Assembly (NCBI RefSeq): GCF_026427355.1 | Contig: NZ_CP102664.1 | Span: 62,001 to 126,000 of the forward strand | DNA from: Sphingobium sp. JS3065 | Lineage (GTDB): Bacteria > Pseudomonadota > Alphaproteobacteria > Sphingomonadales > Sphingomonadaceae | Reading direction: 5' to 3' | DNA length: 64,000 nucleotides | Shown: positions 47,414-56,656 of the stretch, one piece after another | How positions within the stretch are numbered: the first letter of the stretch is position 1 | Layout: every line of letters begins with the position of its first letter | Notes under the pieces: generated by a model | The model's database searches: none | Told to the model about the DNA's origin: nothing | The model's input: the letters and a program-made list of their open reading frames with translations, nothing else | Translations under genes and position numbers: made by a program

Positions 47414-50098
47414 GTGACGGACGGTTCTGCGGCTGCGGCAAGGATGCGGGCGCATTCGCCATTTCTGGCACGGCAGATGGATCGTTTCCCCGATGTCGCC
47501 GCCCTGCTGGAAAAGGGGGATTTCGAAGCCGCCTGGGTCGCCGCGCAGCAAGTCGCCGGGCCTGACGACGGCATCGCCCGCTCCTTGAGGCGCAGGCGCG
47601 GCGCGGTCGCGCTGGTGACGGCGGCGGCGGACCTGGCGGGCGCATGGGGATTGGACCGGGTGACGCGCACCCTGTCGGACTTTGCCGACCAGGCGCTGGA
47701 GGAGGCGTTGGCCGCCGCCATGGCGGAGCGCTATCCCGACGCGGAAAACCGGGGTTTCGTCGTCCTCGCGCTTGGCAAGCATGGCAGCCGGGAACTGAAT
47801 TATTCCTCCGATATCGACCCGATCCTGCTCTACGATCCCAAAACGCTGCCCCATGGCGAACGGGAAGATCCGGCCGACGCGGCGGTCAGGATCGGGCGGC
47901 GGGTCAGCGAATTGCTGAATGCGCGGGACGGCGACGGCTATGTGTTCCGCGTGGACCTGCGCCTGCGGCCTTCCCCGGAGGCGACCCCCATCGCCCTGCC
48001 GGTGGAAGCGGCGATCGGCTATTATGAATCGATGGCCCTCGGCTGGGAGCAGGCAGCGTTCATCCGGGCGCGTCCGGCGGCGGGCGACATCGCGCTGGGC
48101 GATTATTTCATGCACGCGATCCGGCCGTTCGTCTGGCGGCGGAGCCTGGATTTCGGCGCGATCGACGCGATCACCGACATTTCGCGCCGCATCCGCGATC
48201 ATTATTCGCAGGGACAGGCCTTCGGGCCGGGCTATGACCTGAAGCGCGGGCGCGGCGGCATAAGAGAGGTCGAATTTTTCGCGCAGGTGCATCAGCTCAT
48301 CCATGGCGGGCGCGATCCTTCGCTGCGATCCGGCAATACGCGGGAGGCGCTGCAAGCGCTCGCGGCGGCGGGGGTGTTCGAACCGGACGTCGCGGCGAAG
48401 CTGGACGAGGCCTATGTCCTGTTCCGCACGGTCGAACATCGCCTGCAGATGGTCGAGGACCGCCAGACCCATGAATTGCCAAAGACGGCGGAGGCGATGG
48501 ACAATGTCGCCCGGCTGCACGGGTTGGCGGACGGCGAAGCGCTGCTGGACCTGCTGCGCCCGCAGGTGCAGTGGGTCGGCGGCAATTATGACCGGCTGAC
48601 CCCGGCGAGGGCCGATGAATCGCTGGCGCATGATGAGGACCGGTTGAAGGCGCAGCTTTCCGGCCTGGGCTTTGCCGATCCGGAAACGCCGCTGGCGCGC
48701 ATCGCCCGCTGGCGTTCCGGCACGATCCGGGCGCTGCGCAGCGGCCCTTCGCGGGAGGCGCTGGAGCAATTGCTGCCGGGCCTGATGCGCACGCTGGCCG
48801 CCGCGCCCGATCCGGCTCGGGCGCTCAACCGGCTGGACGACCTGATCGGGCGGTTGCCCAGCGCGATCAACTTTTTCAAGCTGCTTACCGCCCGTCCCGG
48901 CCTTGTGGAAATGCTGTCGGAATTCCTGAGCCATGCGCCGACACTGGCCGATGCGCTGGGACGGCGGGCGGAACTGCTGGACGGCCTGATCGACACCTCC
49001 GCCTTCGATCCGCCGCCCCCTGTCGCGCTATTGGCGGAACAATTCGCCCGGCTGGAGGAGGGTGAGGATTATCAGGCCCTGCTCGACCGGGTGCGCCAGC
49101 GGGTGAACGACCGCCGCTTCGCGCTGGGCGCGCAGATCATCCGGGGCGGCGATCCGCTGGAGGCGGGCCGGGGCTATTCCCGCGTGGCCGAAGCCGCCAT
49201 AGAGGCGCTGGGCGCCGCCACCGTCGCGGAGTTCGAGCGCGCCCACGGGAAAGTGCCCGGCGGGGAAATGGTGATCCTGGCGCTGGGCAGGCTGGGCGGC
49301 GGGGTGCTGACCCATGCGTCCGACCTCGATCTGGTCTATCTTTTCACCGGCAGTTTCGAAACCGAGTCCGACGGCGCCAGGCCGCTGGGTGCGACGCAAT
49401 ATTTCAACCGGCTGGGCCAGCGCATCACCAACGCCCTGTCGGTGCACACGGCGGCGGGGCCGCTCTATGAAGTCGACACGCGCCTTCGCCCATCGGGCGC
49501 GCAGGGCCTGCTGGCCGTCAGCCTGGACAGCTTCGCCCGCTATCAGCGGGAGGAGGCCTGGACCTGGGAGCATCTGGCGCTGACCCGCGCCCGCCCGGTC
49601 TTCGGCTCCGACGCGGCACGCGCCGCCCTCAACGCGATCCTGACCGAAACGCTGGAGCGTCCCCGCGATTTCGACGATCTGGCGCGCCATGCGGTGAAGA
49701 TGCGCGGCGACATCGCCAAACATAAGCCGCCTGCGAGCGATCTCGACGTGAAGCTGGTGCCCGGCGGTCTGGTCGACCTGGAGTTTCTGATCCACATCAC
49801 CCAGTTCCGCCACAATATGGCCTTCGACCCGGACCTGCGCGCCGCGCTGGAACAATTGGTCGCGGCGGGCCATCTGCCGGGCGAACTGATCGCCGCGCAC
49901 GACCTCATCACCCGCTTTCTCGTCGTTTCCCGCCTGGTTTCGCCCAAATCGACCGAGCCGCCCGAAGCCACCCGGCCTCTGGTCGCGCGCGCCTGCGGCG
50001 TCGAAAGCTGGGACGCCCTGCTTGAAAGCTACGCGCAGGCCCGGCAAAGCGTCGGTGACGCATGGGCGGCGCTGGCCGCGCCCTTCAAGGAGGAATGA
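47414..50098 (+). CDS. glnE: Glutamine synthetase adenylyltransferase/adenylyl-removing enzyme
   Basis: An 894-residue bifunctional enzyme regulating glutamine synthetase by adding or removing AMP in response to PII and glutamine. The N-terminal adenylyl-removase domain has GKHGSRELNYSSDIDPILLY and the RGRGGIREVEFFAQVHQLIH motif. The C-terminal adenylyltransferase domain repeats it with GRLGGGVLTHASDLDLVYLF and DVKLVPGGLVDLEFLIHITQ. The start is a GTG at 47414 with GGGAG seven bases upstream. It heads glnE-bcp-DUF455, with overlapping or abutting genes. Confidence 0.98.
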   Translation: MTDGSAAAARMRAHSPFLARQMDRFPDVAALLEKGDFEAAWVAAQQVAGPDDGIARSLRRRRGAVALVTAAADLAGAWGLDRVTRTLSDFADQALEEALAAAMAERYPDAENRGFVVLALGKHGSRELNYSSDIDPILLYDPKTLPHGEREDPADAAVRIGRRVSELLNARDGDGYVFRVDLRLRPSPEATPIALPVEAAIGYYESMALGWEQAAFIRARPAAGDIALGDYFMHAIRPFVWRRSLDFGAIDAITDISRRIRDHYSQGQAFGPGYDLKRGRGGIREVEFFAQVHQLIHGGRDPSLRSGNTREALQALAAAGVFEPDVAAKLDEAYVLFRTVEHRLQMVEDRQTHELPKTAEAMDNVARLHGLADGEALLDLLRPQVQWVGGNYDRLTPARADESLAHDEDRLKAQLSGLGFADPETPLARIARWRSGTIRALRSGPSREALEQLLPGLMRTLAAAPDPARALNRLDDLIGRLPSAINFFKLLTARPGLVEMLSEFLSHAPTLADALGRRAELLDGLIDTSAFDPPPPVALLAEQFARLEEGEDYQALLDRVRQRVNDRRFALGAQIIRGGDPLEAGRGYSRVAEAAIEALGAATVAEFERAHGKVPGGEMVILALGRLGGGVLTHASDLDLVYLFTGSFETESDGARPLGATQYFNRLGQRITNALSVHTAAGPLYEVDTRLRPSGAQGLLAVSLDSFARYQREEAWTWEHLALTRARPVFGSDAARAALNAILTETLERPRDFDDLARHAVKMRGDIAKHKPPASDLDVKLVPGGLVDLEFLIHITQFRHNMAFDPDLRAALEQLVAAGHLPGELIAAHDLITRFLVVSRLVSPKSTEPPEATRPLVARACGVESWDALLESYAQARQSVGDAWAALAAPFKEE

Positions 50099-50100
50099 CG

Positions 50101-50562
50101 ATGCTGGACGTGGGCGATGCCGTGCCGGATGTGGGCCTGAAGGATGCGGACGGGGCCGATTTCACCCTGGCGCGCTACCGGGGCAAGCCGCTGGCCGTCT
50201 ATTTCTATCCCAAGGCGGACACGCCCGGCTGCACCAACGAAGCCAGGGATTTCACCGCGCTCGCCGCCGATTTCGCGGCATTGGGCGTACCGGTGGTCGG
50301 CATATCGAAGGACAAGCCCGCCAAGCTCAAAAAATTCGCCGACAAATATGGCCTGACCGTCACGCTCGCCTCCGACGAACCGGGCGCCATGTGCGAAGCT
50401 TTCGGCACATGGGTCGAAAAATCGCTCTACGGCCGCAAATATATGGGCATAGAGCGGGCGACCTTCCTGGTCGGCGCCGACGGCAAAATCCTGCGCGTCT
50501 GGCCCAAGGTGAAGGTCAAGGGCCACGCCGCCGAGGTGCTGGAGGCCGCGAAGGCGCTTTGA
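50101..50562 (+). CDS. bcp: Thioredoxin-dependent peroxiredoxin (Bcp/PrxQ type)
   Basis: A 153-residue peroxiredoxin. Peroxidatic Cys is in FYPKADTPGCTNEARDF, and Thr/Pro of the active site precede it. The position five residues later, where many Bcp/PrxQ proteins hold the resolving Cys, is Arg here (CTNEAR). Another Cys occurs in GAMCEAFG. It may therefore act as a one-Cys enzyme or use that distal Cys. The ATG at 50101 follows AAGGAGG eight bases upstream; an ATG at 50095 is too close to it. It directly follows the glnE stop. Confidence 0.94.
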   Translation: MLDVGDAVPDVGLKDADGADFTLARYRGKPLAVYFYPKADTPGCTNEARDFTALAADFAALGVPVVGISKDKPAKLKKFADKYGLTVTLASDEPGAMCEAFGTWVEKSLYGRKYMGIERATFLVGADGKILRVWPKVKVKGHAAEVLEAAKAL

Positions 50563-51368
50563 CCCTGCCCGATTCCCTGGAAGGCGTGGGCGCGGCCTGC
50601 GCCCATGTGTTGCTGACGCCCGATCCCGTGCCCAAGCTGATGGCGGCGCGGGCGGTGGCGCGGAACTGGCGGTTGGGGCGGCTGGCGCATCGGTTCGACG
50701 CCGCCATGCCGGATCGCCCGGCCCGCCCAGAAAAGCCCGAACTCCTGCCGCCCAACCAGATGCCGAAACGGGGTAAGATCGGCTCCGACCGGGCGCGGAT
50801 CGCGATGCTGCACGCGCTTGCCCATATCGAATTCGTCGCGATCGACCTTGCCTTCGACCTGATCGGCCGTTTCGGCGCGGAATTTCCGCCGGCATTCACC
50901 GACGAATGGATGCGCGTCGGCGCCGACGAAGCCATGCATTTCGCGCTGCTCGACCGCAGGCTGCGCCAACTCGGCAGCTTCTACGGCGCGCTGCCCGCCC
51001 ATGACGGCCTGTGGCAGGCGGCGGGCGAGACGGCGCATGACGCGCTCGCCCGCCTCGCCATCGTGCCGATGGTGCTGGAGGCGCGGGCGCTGGATATCAC
51101 GCCCGCCACCATAAAGCGGTTCGAATGGGCAGGGGACGAAGCGTCGGCCCGTATGTTGCGCCGCATCATGACGGATGAGATTCGGCATGTCGCGGCCGGG
51201 ACGACATGGTTCGGCCACGCGACGAAGCGATTGGGCCTGGACCCGGCCAATCATTACCAAATCCTTGTGAAACGGCACTTTCGAGGGGCGTTGAAGCCTC
51301 CATTCAACGACTCGGCGCGCCGACAAGCCGGTTTAACGCGGGAATTTTACACTTCGCTTGCACAATAG
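50559..51368 (+). CDS. DUF455 ferritin-like domain protein
   Basis: A 269-residue all-helical protein. A probable TTG start at 50559 overlaps the bcp stop (TTGA). The ferritin-like diiron pattern is plausible: HALAHIEFVAIDLAFDLIG, then GADEAMHFALLDRRL, VLEARALDITPATI, and IMTDEIRHVAAGTTWFG, all with Glu/His ligands at the family positions. It resembles MiaE-like diiron enzymes; activity unknown. It shares the bcp-glnE operon. The GTG five to ten codons downstream is an alternative start. Confidence 0.85.
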   Translation: MTLPDSLEGVGAACAHVLLTPDPVPKLMAARAVARNWRLGRLAHRFDAAMPDRPARPEKPELLPPNQMPKRGKIGSDRARIAMLHALAHIEFVAIDLAFDLIGRFGAEFPPAFTDEWMRVGADEAMHFALLDRRLRQLGSFYGALPAHDGLWQAAGETAHDALARLAIVPMVLEARALDITPATIKRFEWAGDEASARMLRRIMTDEIRHVAAGTTWFGHATKRLGLDPANHYQILVKRHFRGALKPPFNDSARRQAGLTREFYTSLAQ

Positions 51369-51476
51369 GACGGGACATGTCCTCTTGCCGACAGCGGGTG
51401 GCGGCATGAGCCGCATTTTGGTTAACGTGGGGATGGCCGAGGGGCGCAAAGCCTCCGGTCAATAGTCGGGGTCGGC

Positions 51477-52199
51477 ATGTTGGTTTTTCATTTTGAGAAT
51501 GCGCGCGCTGCGCGATGGTTCCGTTCCGCGCTTAAAATTGCTGGAGCGATGGGCATGGCAGGAGCGCTCTGCGCCGCCGTACCGGCCCAGGCCAGGAGCG
51601 ACGATGACGATCCCTATGGCGATGCGTCGGAAATCAACACCAGCGCGCTCGGCCCGGCCGATGTCGGTTTCTCCAACCTCTTTTCCAGCCTGCAGCGGCT
51701 GGACGGTCAGGCCAAGTCGGCCAACTACATCCCCTCCGGCCGTCCGGTCGAAAAACTCTCCCTGACCTCCAATTTCGGCGTCCGCTCCGCCCCCTTCAAC
51801 GGCGGCGCCCGGATGCACAAGGGCATCGACATTCCCGGCCCGATGGGCACCAAAATCTACGCCACCGCCGATGGCATCGTCAATCGCGCGGGCTGGGCCA
51901 ACGGCTATGGCAATCTGGTCCAGATTTCGCATGGCGGCGGCATGGAAACGCGCTACGGCCATATGTCGAAGCTGCTGGTCGCCTCCAACAGCTATGTGCG
52001 CCGCGGGCAGTTGATCGGCCTGATGGGCTCGACCGGCCGCTCGACCGGCAGCCACCTTCATTATGAAGTGCGTCTTGACGGACAGGCGATCAACCCCGTC
52101 CCCTTCGTCGCTGGACCGGATTATCTGGTGGCGATGAACACCAGGCCGCCGATCGCCATGGGCGGCCCGACCAAGGCCCAGGAAAAGGCGGCCGAATAA
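51477..52199 (+). CDS. M23 family murein endopeptidase
   Basis: A 240-residue secreted peptidoglycan hydrolase. A hydrophobic signal or anchor (about 20-40) is followed by a LytM/M23 zinc domain with HKGIDIPGPMGTKIYATADG, YGHMSKLL and the HLHYEVRLDG metal site (H-x-H), all intact. It probably cleaves peptide crosslinks in the cell wall. It has no neighbour with a cell-wall role in this window. A terminator follows. Confidence 0.94.
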   Translation: MLVFHFENARAARWFRSALKIAGAMGMAGALCAAVPAQARSDDDDPYGDASEINTSALGPADVGFSNLFSSLQRLDGQAKSANYIPSGRPVEKLSLTSNFGVRSAPFNGGARMHKGIDIPGPMGTKIYATADGIVNRAGWANGYGNLVQISHGGGMETRYGHMSKLLVASNSYVRRGQLIGLMGSTGRSTGSHLHYEVRLDGQAINPVPFVAGPDYLVAMNTRPPIAMGGPTKAQEKAAE

Positions 52200-52222
52200 G
52201 CCCGCCTTTCACACCCCTTTTC

Positions 52223-52257
52223 AAAGGCCCGGCGCGCGAAAGCTTGCCGGGCCTTTT
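52223..52257. terminator. Rho-independent terminator after the M23 peptidase gene
   Basis: An 11-bp stem AAAGGCCCGGC (52223-52233 with 52246-52256) closes a 12-base loop and ends in TTTT. It is placed 24 bases after the stop codon. Confidence 0.85.
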
Positions 52258-52278
52258 GCTCGACCCTATTTAAGCATC

Positions 52279-52605
52279 ATGACCGATATCGATCTGACCT
52301 CTTCTGCCGCCGCCCGCGTCGCGGCCATCGCCGCCAAGCAGGGCAAGCCCGCCATCCTGCGCCTCGCGGTGGAGGGGGGAGGCTGTTCGGGCTTCCAATA
52401 TCGCTTTGGCCTGGCCGACGCGGTGGAGACGGACGATATCGCGGTGGAGCGCGACGGCGTGACGCTGGTGGTCGATGACGTCAGCATCGACCTGGTGCGC
52501 GGCTCCGCGGTCGATTTCGTCTCCGATCTTGGGGGCAAGGCGTTCAAGGTGACGAACCCCAATGCCACCGCCGGCTGCGGTTGCGGCACCAGCTTTTCGG
52601 TTTAA
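52279..52605 (+). CDS. erpA: A-type iron-sulfur carrier ErpA
   Basis: A 108-residue HesB/IscA family carrier that inserts Fe-S clusters into target apoproteins. The three conserved cysteines are Cys36 (EGGGCSGF), Cys100 and Cys102 (GCGCGTSF). ErpA, IscA and SufA cannot be firmly separated by reading; ErpA is preferred because isc/suf genes are absent here. It is followed 66 bases later by xth. Confidence 0.93.
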   Translation: MTDIDLTSSAAARVAAIAAKQGKPAILRLAVEGGGCSGFQYRFGLADAVETDDIAVERDGVTLVVDDVSIDLVRGSAVDFVSDLGGKAFKVTNPNATAGCGCGTSFSV

Positions 52606-52671
52606 AATCGGTCCCGCCCTTGTCGGCGGGGGCTTTTTCTCTTTAGGGATGCGCGCAAGGAGATTTCGTCC

Positions 52672-53445
52672 ATGCGCATCGCCACCTTCAACATCAACGG
52701 GATCAAGGCGCGCCTGCCGCGCCTGCTGGAGTGGCTGGACGAAACGCGCCCCGACATCGCCTGTCTTCAGGAAATAAAGACATCCGACGATACCTTCCCG
52801 GTCAAGGATATAGAGGATGTCGGCTATGGCGCCATCTGGCACGGGCAGAAGGGGTTCAACGGCGTCGCCATCCTCGCGCGCGGCGAAACCCCGGTGGAGG
52901 TCCAGCGCGGCCTGGCAGGCGAGCCGGAGGACGAACATAGCCGCTATCTCGAAGCCGATGTGAAGGCGCTGCGCGTCGCCAGCATCTACCTGCCCAACGG
53001 CAATCCTCAGCCGGGGCCGAAATTCGATTACAAGCTGCGCTGGATGAAACGCCTGCGCGATCGCGCCACGGAAATCTGGGCGGAGGAAGTCCCCGCCATC
53101 CTCGCGGGCGATTATAATGTCATCCCCCGCGACAAGGATGTCTATTCGGTCAAGGCCATGGCCGACGACGCGCTGATGCAGCCGGAAAGCCGCGCCGCCT
53201 ATCGCCGCCTGCTGGGCGACGGCTGGACCGACGCCATCGCCTCCCGCCATCCGGCCGGTGGGGTGTGGACCTATTGGGACTATCAGATGAACGCCTGGCC
53301 ACGCGACGCGGGGTTCCGGATCGATCATCTGCTGCTCAGCCCGGCCGCCGCCGACCGCCTGATCGACGCGCAGGTGGACAAGGATTTCCGCGGGCGCGAA
53401 AAGGCGAGCGATCATGCCCCGACCTGGGTGGAACTGACGGAATGA
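52672..53445 (+). CDS. xth: Exodeoxyribonuclease III
   Basis: A 257-residue AP endonuclease/3'-phosphodiesterase of the ExoIII family. FNINGIKARLPRLLEWL, CLQEIKTSD (metal Glu), LAGDYNVIP (Asp/Asn) and EKASDHAPTWVEL (His) are the catalytic segments. It acts in base-excision repair. The ATG at 52672 follows AGGAGATTTCGTCC. It converges with the metallophosphoesterase gene. Confidence 0.97.
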   Translation: MRIATFNINGIKARLPRLLEWLDETRPDIACLQEIKTSDDTFPVKDIEDVGYGAIWHGQKGFNGVAILARGETPVEVQRGLAGEPEDEHSRYLEADVKALRVASIYLPNGNPQPGPKFDYKLRWMKRLRDRATEIWAEEVPAILAGDYNVIPRDKDVYSVKAMADDALMQPESRAAYRRLLGDGWTDAIASRHPAGGVWTYWDYQMNAWPRDAGFRIDHLLLSPAAADRLIDAQVDKDFRGREKASDHAPTWVELTE

Positions 53446-53479
53446 AGTTCGGGTGGCGGGCGCTGACCGCCAGTCCGCC

Positions 53480-54361
53480 TCATTCCCGCGCGCTTTCAGC
53501 CACCCGAATCCCCGGCAGGGCATCCGGATCGACCATATCCTGCCCGATCCACGCCCCGTCCTGCCGAAAATAAGCGACATGGTGCCCCCGCTGGAAGCTG
53601 GCACCGTCCCACACCACCACCTGCAATTCGATCTCGTCATGGCGGTGGACATGCAGCCAGTTGAAACTTTGCGGCTCTGCATTGCGCAGCCGGGTGGAGG
53701 TGGCCGTTCCCGCCTGGATCACCAGCGCGCCGCCGGCATGGGCCACCATCCTTTCCGCCGCCTCCGCATAGGTGCGGTGGAAATGGCCTGCCAGCGCGAT
53801 ATGGATTCCTGCCGATGCCGCCGCCCGCACCGCGTCCTCATGCCGCCCGACGGCTTCGCTCAGTTCGCCGCCCTTGCCGATCGGCATGGCGAACAGCGGA
53901 TGATGGGTGACCAGGATGCGGGTCTTCCCCTCCGCCACCCGCGCAAACCGGTCCCGCAGCAGGCGCATCTGGTCATGATTGATCCGCCCGCCCTTGATCG
54001 TCAGCGACCGCGCCGTGTTGAGGCCCAATATCGCCACCTCCTCATCCTCGTAAAAGGGGCAGAGATCGTTGCTGATCGTGCGTTTGTAGCGGCGCAGCGG
54101 CGCCCCAAACCGTTGGGCGAGATTATGGAGCGGCACGTCATGATTGCCCGGAACGACCAGCAATTGCAGGCCTGCCGCGCGCAGCCGGTTGATCCAGGCG
54201 CTGGCCTGCCGGAACTGGTCGCGCCGGGCGCGCTGGGTGAAATCGCCGCTGACGACCACCAGGTCGGGCTGGTTCTGTTGCATCCAGGCTTCGGCGGCGG
54301 CGACGATCCTGGGATCATGCGCGCCGAAGTGCATGTCGGACAGATGGGCGATACGGGCCAT
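53480..54361 (-). CDS. Calcineurin-like metallophosphoesterase
   Basis: A 293-residue two-metal phosphoesterase. The canonical order is present: HLSDMHFG (D-x-H), VVSGDFTQ (GD), VPGNHDVPL (GNHD), ILVTHHPLF (H) and ALAGHFHRTYAE (GHxH). It has no signal sequence, so it is cytoplasmic. Substrate may be a cyclic nucleotide or phospholipid-type diester; unknown. It is divergent from the lipid kinase gene with 67 bases between. Confidence 0.92.
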   Translation of the reverse strand: MARIAHLSDMHFGAHDPRIVAAAEAWMQQNQPDLVVVSGDFTQRARRDQFRQASAWINRLRAAGLQLLVVPGNHDVPLHNLAQRFGAPLRRYKRTISNDLCPFYEDEEVAILGLNTARSLTIKGGRINHDQMRLLRDRFARVAEGKTRILVTHHPLFAMPIGKGGELSEAVGRHEDAVRAAASAGIHIALAGHFHRTYAEAAERMVAHAGGALVIQAGTATSTRLRNAEPQSFNWLHVHRHDEIELQVVVWDGASFQRGHHVAYFRQDGAWIGQDMVDPDALPGIRVAESARE

Positions 54362-54428
54362 GCCCCATGAACGAGCGAAGGCCGCCGATGGTTTCGGACC
54401 TTGGCGCGCAGTTGCGTGTTGTTAAGGC

Positions 54429-55316
54429 ATGGAAATGAAGTCCCTGCCGCGAGAAGCGGTGCTGATCGTCAATGTCCACTCCCGCCGGGGGGAGGCCTTG
54501 TTCGAGGAAGCCAAGGCCTTGCTGGAACAGGCGGGCCTGCGCCTGATCGCCGCCCATGCGGTGAAGGATCCGGGCCGCTTGCAGGCGATGGTCAGGCAGG
54601 CAGTCGCGCAGGGCGCGCCGATGGTGATCGTCGGCGGCGGCGATGGATCGCTGTCCGGAACGGTGGATGAACTGGTGGGCAAGGACTGCGTGTTCGGCCT
54701 GTTGCCGCTCGGCACCGCGAACAGCTTTGCGCGGACGCTGGGCACTCCCCTCGATCTGCCGGGCGCGGTTGCCGCCATTGCCGGCGGCCGGCGGCGGCGG
54801 ATCGACCTGGGCATGATCGATCGGGATTATTTCGTGAACGCGGCGTCGCTGGGCCTGTCCCCGATGATCGGCGAGACGGTCCCCCACCAGTTGAAGCGCT
54901 ATCTTGGGCGGCTCGGCTATCTGCTCTGGGCGGTCAAATGTTCCATCGGGTTCCGCGCTTTTCGGCTGATGCTGGACGACGGCGTGCGGGAACGGCGCAT
55001 GTGGGCGACGGAGGTGCGCATTCTGAACGGCCCCTATCATGGCGGGGTCGAACTGTCCGATCAGGCCGATGTGGACACGGGGGAGATCGTGATTCAGGCC
55101 GTGGTCGGGCGCAGCCATGCGCGGCTCGCATGGGACTGGTACGCCAAATTCTTCAGGCTGCGCGATCGCCATGCGCATACGCAGGAATTTCGCGGCAAAT
55201 CCTTCCGTGTGGAAACGGTGCCGCGGCAACGCATCTCCATCGACGGGGAAGTGCTGGCGAAAACCCCCGCAACGGTGAAAATCGCGGCAGGGGCAGTGGA
55301 AGTCGCGGTGCCGTAG
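54429..55316 (+). CDS. Diacylglycerol kinase family lipid kinase
   Basis: A 295-residue kinase of the DAGK catalytic family (YegS/DgkB-like). The nucleotide site VIVGGGDGSLSGTVDELVGK and the LPLGTANSFARTLG loop, plus RKSFRVE-like beta sandwich at the C-terminus, define the fold. Substrate could be diacylglycerol, ceramide or another lipid; reading does not tell. A second DAGK-family gene is at 60690. The next gene is a GNAT-like acyltransferase on the other strand. Confidence 0.9.
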   Translation: MEMKSLPREAVLIVNVHSRRGEALFEEAKALLEQAGLRLIAAHAVKDPGRLQAMVRQAVAQGAPMVIVGGGDGSLSGTVDELVGKDCVFGLLPLGTANSFARTLGTPLDLPGAVAAIAGGRRRRIDLGMIDRDYFVNAASLGLSPMIGETVPHQLKRYLGRLGYLLWAVKCSIGFRAFRLMLDDGVRERRMWATEVRILNGPYHGGVELSDQADVDTGEIVIQAVVGRSHARLAWDWYAKFFRLRDRHAHTQEFRGKSFRVETVPRQRISIDGEVLAKTPATVKIAAGAVEVAVP

Positions 55317-55341
55317 TCATTCCGCGCCCGCAGCCGGGAGT

Positions 55342-56499
55342 TCAGAGAGGCTTCTCATATAGCTGATAGACCTTGTTCACCCGGCTCTCTATGGCGTCGG
55401 CGATGGCGTTCATGCCCTGATTGTCTTCCAGCACCCAGCCGATCTCCCCCCGCGTCGCGCCATAGTTCGCGATGGCGGCGCGGCGGATATATTCGATCAT
55501 CATGAAGGCCAACTGGCTTGCCAGGCGCGACGATTGCAACCGCTGCACCACGCCCATCAGCGGCACCCGCATGGTCCGCACCTGGGGCTTGCGCAGCCAC
55601 CACAGCAGCTTCGCCCAGCCAAGGGGAAAGAGCGAACCGTTCAGGGGTGCGATCGCCTCATTCAGATCGGGCAGCGTCATCATGAAGGCGACGGGCTCGC
55701 CCTCCAGCTCCGCGATCATGATCAGGTCGTCGAACACGATCGGCTTCAACTGCTTGCCGAAATGCGCGACCTCTGCGTCGGTGATCGGCACGAAGCCCCA
55801 ATTATTGCCCCAGGCGTCGTTCAATATGCGCAGGATGATCGCCGCCTCGCTATCGAATTTCGCCTTGTCGACCTTGCGGATGCGGATGCGCGCATTCTTC
55901 TCTCCCGACTGGATGACGCGCTGGATCAGCGGCGGGAACGGATGGGTGATGTCCAGTTCATAGGTTTTGAGCTGCTTGACCGGCCGATAGCCCGCGCCTT
56001 CGACCATGGCCCGATATTCCGGCCTGGCATGGCCCATCATCACCGTGGGCTTATGGTCGAAGCCCTCGATCAGCAGTCCCGGCTCTTCCCAGATCGACAG
56101 CGAAATCGGACCCAGGGACCGCGTCATCCCCTTGGCCCGCAGCCAGCCCTCCGCCGCCGCGATCAGCGCCGCGCCGACCTCCGCGTCTTCCGCCTCGAAC
56201 AGCCCGAAATTGCCCGTGCCCGGACCCATGCCCTGTTCGGCGGGTTGGGCCAGCGCCAGATGATCCAGATGCGCCGACACGCGCCCGACCACCGTGCCGC
56301 CCCGGCGCGCCAGGAAATATTGCGCCTCGGCATGGCCGAAAAAGGGGTTCTTGCTGGGCGTGATCAGGCTGTAGACTTCATCCTTCAGCGGCGGCACCCA
56401 GTTGGGATCGTTGGCATAAAGCCGCCAGGGCAGGTCCACGAAAGCCTTCCGGTCGGCCTTGGACATGACGGGAGTGATCACCAGTTCGGTATTGGCCAC
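55342..56499 (-). CDS. GNAT-like acyltransferase family protein, 385 residues
   Basis: A large GNAT-fold protein. MSKADRKAFVDLPWRLYAND and PNWVPPLKDEVYSLI begin a conserved N-terminal region, and YFLARRGGTVVGRVSAHLDH is an acyl-CoA-binding-type beta strand. LLIEGFDHKPTVMMGHARPE and WVLEDNQGMNAIADAIE are conserved later. The family is broad and poorly characterised. Some bacterial ceramide synthases are GNAT-like, but I cannot show that this is one. It is convergent with the lipid kinase and divergent from a desaturase. Confidence 0.82.
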   Translation of the reverse strand: MANTELVITPVMSKADRKAFVDLPWRLYANDPNWVPPLKDEVYSLITPSKNPFFGHAEAQYFLARRGGTVVGRVSAHLDHLALAQPAEQGMGPGTGNFGLFEAEDAEVGAALIAAAEGWLRAKGMTRSLGPISLSIWEEPGLLIEGFDHKPTVMMGHARPEYRAMVEGAGYRPVKQLKTYELDITHPFPPLIQRVIQSGEKNARIRIRKVDKAKFDSEAAIILRILNDAWGNNWGFVPITDAEVAHFGKQLKPIVFDDLIMIAELEGEPVAFMMTLPDLNEAIAPLNGSLFPLGWAKLLWWLRKPQVRTMRVPLMGVVQRLQSSRLASQLAFMMIEYIRRAAIANYGATRGEIGWVLEDNQGMNAIADAIESRVNKVYQLYEKPL

Positions 56500-56656
56500 G
56501 GCGGTGGGGGCTTTCGCAAGAGCAGGAGTGTTTGACAGGACGGATCGTCGCTTGTTTCGGGAATGTCAATCGGGACATGAGCGGATGGGATCATGGTGGC
56601 CAAATCGTCATGTTGCTGCCCCAATTGCAGCGCATTTACCCTTTAGGAACCACGGC

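Noticed and set aside
47414..50098. Possible truncation of glnE (894 versus about 946 residues in E. coli)
   Set aside because: Both nucleotidyltransferase domains and their motifs are complete; the shorter length is normal in alphaproteobacteria.
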